A stretch of DNA of 64,000 bases, from contig NC_021685.1 of the NCBI RefSeq assembly GCF_000247815.1, positions 15,880,318 to 15,944,317 of the forward strand, in the 5' to 3' direction. Each line of letters starts with the position of its first letter. Within the stretch, counting starts at the first letter, position 1. Made by a program: the position numbers and the translations under genes. The stretch comes from Ficedula albicollis. Lineage: Eukaryota > Chordata > Aves > Passeriformes > Muscicapidae. Of this stretch, positions 60,066-64,000 are shown piece after piece. The notes beneath the pieces are model-generated. The model saw nothing but the letters and a program-made list of their open reading frames with translations. It did not search any database and was not told the origin of the DNA.

Positions 60066-63000
60066 GGCAGGTGCCCCCTTGCCTTCACAGAGAGATTTGA
60101 AATCCAATGTCTTGTGGAGAATCAAAGGGGTGAAAGAATCAGGCCTGAATGCTTCAAGCAAAAGTTAATGACAAACCTAGGCAACACACAGAGAGGGCTC
60201 CGTGGTATCCATGCAGAGGAGCTTGTTTGAGCCAGAAAGCTGGACTTCAGGCTGTTGAACCAGCTGGGAATATTGATGTGATTAACAATGATTTGATTTG
60301 GAAATCAATGTGGAGGAGGCTGTTTGCTTGCTTTGTCCAATTTAGTCCCTGAAATACTGGTTTCAATACAGGGAGAAATGCAGCCGAAGCAGGAAGGGGG
60401 TTTTGAGGAGGGGTGGAGTTGGGGTGTGTTTGTGACTTTATCAGACATCCATCTGGAATCTAGCTGGGGAAAACCTGAGCATTCAATCAAATATTGTATG
60501 TGTGTCTATGATAAACCAAACAAAGGAACAGCTGACAGCCCATGATCATTTAAAGACAGAGCAATTTCTGTTTAGCAGTCTTGTGACTGCATTTTCTCCA
60601 TCTACCTGCAAGATTCCTAATAGTTATGTGGGGTTTGTCGCAGTCTAGCTGCTAATGAAATACTATGAATTTAGAGGAAAGCTAACACAAACACTAAGTC
60701 TTTAGGAGAAATATTAAGCAGGCATTCTCCTGGGTCACAGAGCAAACAGGCTGCAAACACACAGATATCAAATATTGCCAGGTGTAAGAGGTTGGGCTTA
60801 TATTCTAACCCTAGGAGGAGTGATAATTCATCACATGTGTTTGAGTTAGAAAGGAGAGAAGCATTTTTTAAACTTCAGTCACATTAAATTGCCTTCTCCA
60901 CTTCAGCTCCAGGGAGCTGCTTCTGCCAATAACTCCTGGGAGCAGTGCAAGAACCCCTGAGTAAAAGCTTTGTGGTGTGGTCTGGGAAGCAAACTAGTAA
61001 GCAATAGATAAATTATCTCTCCTGACATTATTATGTCTTTTTTAAATTCATGAAAAGTTCAGTGATGATGTCCCAGACCCCACATAAAGTTACCATACTG
61101 ACATATTACTTTTGCTAAGTAGCCACTTACACCTTAGAAACCACTATAAAATACCACACAGGGAAGAGCAGTAAGTGTCATACCATAGGGAAAAATCTTG
61201 TCATCTTAGTGTTGCCCTTGGGAAACAGAACTTCCTTAAAATCAGCAGCTTTGTCCATTATGATGTAATTATTTCATTATGCACTGTGGGAAAATGAGGT
61301 TTTTCCAACCCCCCCACCATCCAACAGGAGCTGCCCAGCTCCTCATCCCCGTCCTCACAGCTCCCAGGGCTTTGCATCTCTGGGTACAAACGGAGCTGCT
61401 GGGGGCTGGGTGAGCTCTGCTGGGCAGAAAGCTGAGAACTGGCTGCCCATGTCTGACTGGAGTCACTTGGAAACAATCTTGGATACCCTCTGGTGAGACT
61501 GCTCACTAATGTCCCTTTGCCACCCTTAGGACCATTCCTCTCCATAGAAGTTGTTCTCCTTGAAGGCTAAAATTTACACCTTCTCAGAAAGGAGTCACTT
61601 TTCTGATCCAGTTCCTGACCTGATAGGAAAAAAGTATCTCCTTTTGAGAAAGGAAATCACATCTGCAAGATTTTCACCACAGTTTCAGTATGTCTGTGTA
61701 GGCCTGGGTTTCTTTTGACAGGAGAGTTTAATCAGCTGAAGATACCTCAGTTCCTTTAAGCAGTGGGATCTCTGCAGCTCTGCTTTCTGTGCCAGGACAT
61801 GTTTTCCCTTCAAAGAGTTCAGGAAAATTGAAGTAGCTGTGAAGCAAAAGAAGTGTCAAATTATCAGCTTATGGAAGATGCTTTGCTGCTTAGAGCAGAT
61901 TAACACATTCTCCACACAAAAAGCACTGAATGGAAACATTCTCTGAATTTGGACACTAGGCATTGCCAATATAATCCAAAGAAAGGCAGGAGAAGAGTCC
62001 TGCAGTGAAAAACATCAGCAGTGAGGCTCAGACCAGACTGCAGCAGTTACCAAGTTAAAATGACCAGAGCAGTTTGGGCTGTGACCACCTTACACTTTGG
62101 AGACTTTTCACTCACCTTTTTTTCTGAATTTCTCACGCATTAGACATTCAAGTAGTGATTCAATTCACTGCAATTCCCTCCTGAGTCATTCCTGGAGCAA
62201 CTCCTATGCAAAGATACTGCATTTTAAACAAATAGCTCTACCTTGCCAGAGATGGGTTGCAAACTCCAGCTGATCACAACGAGACATTCAGACAAAAGGG
62301 ATTTCGATTCTCACAGGTATCCATTTACACCCACTGATGCATTTTTATTTCAGCAATTCAGTGTTATCTTTCAGTCTCTTTGTGACAGTATTCAGTGAGA
62401 CTCTACCTTTTTATCATGCATTTGTAATATTTAGTCATTTACCCAGATAAAAGACCTTGATGATTTGGACAGCAGCCATAGCTTTCCAGATGAAAAAACA
62501 AATAGCTTTTCCATTAAAATTATTAACTAATTTGAGCAGTTCTTCAGTAATGGCAGAAGAGGAGACTGCTTTCTCTCCCATGTGTGAAGAAGCAGTTTTG
62601 GTGCTTCTGTGCATTGTGGAAAGGCAGCTCTACCCACAGGAGGGCAGTGCTAGATCATCTGCTTCTATTTCTGTAATATGCTTTCCCAGCACAGCACTTG
62701 AGGAGCTGCCTCCTTCTCTACTGTACATGGAGAGTGGCACACACAGTACCAGCCCCACAGCACCCCGTGGTGACAGGGGCTTTCACTCTGTGTCCAGCCT
62801 GAGCCAGATTAACACTTTCCCTAGATGCAGTGCTGCCCCAAAGATCTGCACTCGTAGGAATGCTCAGCACTGGGTCAGGGCTCAGCCCTGGAGACAATTG
62901 GCTCAGTATTAAGCCCAGCAGCCACCTAGACTTCTACCCTTGATTCTAGCACCATTATAGACTAATACCACCACTGCCTGTGCAGCAGTAGCTGAGCCAA

Positions 63001-63498
63001 ATCCAAACTGTGTGTGTGTGAGAGATGGACACCACACAGACCTGGCTTGCCTAATATTAATGTTTCTTGCCCTGTTGCTCGCACCAACATCAGCAGTGTT
63101 GACAAAAAAGCAAGCAATGCATTCTGATAAATCTGAAGAGCTGTGTTTGGCTTCCCAAGGAGCTCTGCAGGGACTGGCAGGCTCCTGCAAACCAGAAGTC
63201 CTCGGGGAAGGGGGAAGGAGATGAAGCAAATGTTTCTCAGGCTCGGCTCAGCAGCCTTCTGTGCAAGCAGGAATTCCTGAGGCAAAGGCAACCACAGAGC
63301 TATTTTGACTAAATAAGCCTGGGATCACTGAGTCTTTCTTCCTGCTGAGTTCTTGAAAGGAATGGGAAAAATGCCCAGTGCCAGTTGATGAAAGTAACAG
63401 TTTTGAGAACATCCCCTTTTTTTACTTTACCCATTGTTCCACTACACCTGTAAATTCTTTGCTAAATTTAGTATTTTTAAAGTAAAATAATGAAAACA
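60066..63498. other. Intergenic sequence without recognised genes
   Basis: Mixed unique sequence. The longest open frame, 62457-62912 on + (151 codons), has no recognisable domain and a composition like translated non-coding DNA. No RNA gene was found. Confidence 0.7.
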
Positions 63499-64000
63499 GA
63501 GAATGGTTTGTGTTGGGAGGGACCTTAAAGATCATCCAGTGCTAACCCCCTGCTATGAGCAAGGACACTTTCCATGAGACCAGGTCGCTCGATCCCACAT
63601 CCAGCCTTGAACACTTCCAGGGTGGGGCACCCACAGCTTCTCTGGGCAGCCTGTGCCAGGGCCTCACCACCCTCAGAGGGAGAAAATTCTTCCTCACATC
63701 TAGTCTAAACCTAGTCTCTTTCACATTAAAGCCATTCCCCTTTTTCTGTAACTCTATGCCCTTGTCCAAAGTCCCTCTCCAACTCACTTGAAACCCTTTC
63801 AAGGTGATCTAAAGTCTCCCTGAAGCCTTCTCTTCTCCAGGTTGAACACCCCCATCTCTCCCAGCCTGTCTCCATAGCAGAGGTTCCCCAGCCCTTGGAG
63901 CATCTTTGTGGCCCCCTCTGAACCCAAAAAGTCCATGTCCTTCTTACAGTGGGGACCTGAGAGCTGGATAGAGCACAGCAGGTGGGATGTCACAAAATGG
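63499..64000 (-). mobile_element. CR1 LINE fragment, antisense, running off the window end
   Basis: It begins gagaatggtttgtgttggga and ggaccttaaagatcatccag, then ctgggcagcctgtgccaggg, and later ccagcctgtctccatagcag, the reverse complement of the CR1 3' end and the end of its ORF2 region. It is longer (at least 500 bp) than the two intronic CR1 fragments. No intact reading frame was identified. Confidence 0.93.

Noticed and set aside
62457..62912. 151-codon open frame downstream of ATP10B
   Set aside because: No recognisable domain, no splice or promoter context, composition like non-coding sequence; chance frames of this length occur in 64 kb.
44812..64000. Looked for MIR146A and PTTG1, the human neighbours beyond the ATP10B 3' end
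   Set aside because: The mature miR-146 sequence or its complement was not seen, and no PTTG1-like exon was recognised; they probably lie outside the window.

Overview
The window comes from a vertebrate genome, almost certainly a bird and probably a songbird. Evidence: one gene split into about 20 small exons with GT..AG introns, three CR1 LINE fragments, and long terminal repeats of the ERVL-like type I recall as common in passerines. There are no operons and no prokaryotic features. The species cannot be named from the sequence alone.

The only protein-coding gene I can support is ATP10B, on the + strand. It encodes a class 5 P4-ATPase, a phospholipid/glucosylceramide flippase. Twenty coding exons run from 9081 to 44811 and join in one open frame of 1306 codons plus a stop. 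They start in the actuator domain, just before DGET. They then cover TM3-TM4, the DKTGT phosphorylation site, the nucleotide-binding domain, the hinge (TGDKQET, GDGAND), TM5-TM10 and the cytosolic tail, ending at TGA 44809-44811. The N-terminus and TM1-TM2 lie upstream of base 1.

Layout: 1-9080 is upstream intron with an LTR (about 6867-7571), a 600-bp (GGGAT)n array (3735-4335) and an A/C/A homopolymer compound. 9081-44811 is the gene body, whose introns carry two CR1 fragments, a 318-nt uninterrupted poly-C run (25469-25786), an LTR-like insert and many short tandem duplications. 44812-64000 is 3' flank: a possible poly(A) signal at 44867, a 989-bp solo LTR with a candidate target-site duplication (46140-47128), a cluster of nested tandem duplications (58908-60065) and a CR1 fragment running off the end. 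I see no second gene there.

Two things stand out. A complete 180-bp coding exon (29267-29446), with both splice sites, is repeated 352 bp downstream (29619-29798); both copies are phase 0, so including both would add 60 residues in frame to the nucleotide-binding region. More widely, more than twenty direct tandem duplications (37-352 bp, about 93-100% identical) are scattered across the whole window. They indicate either real local instability or an assembly artefact, and that question decides how to read the duplicated exon.
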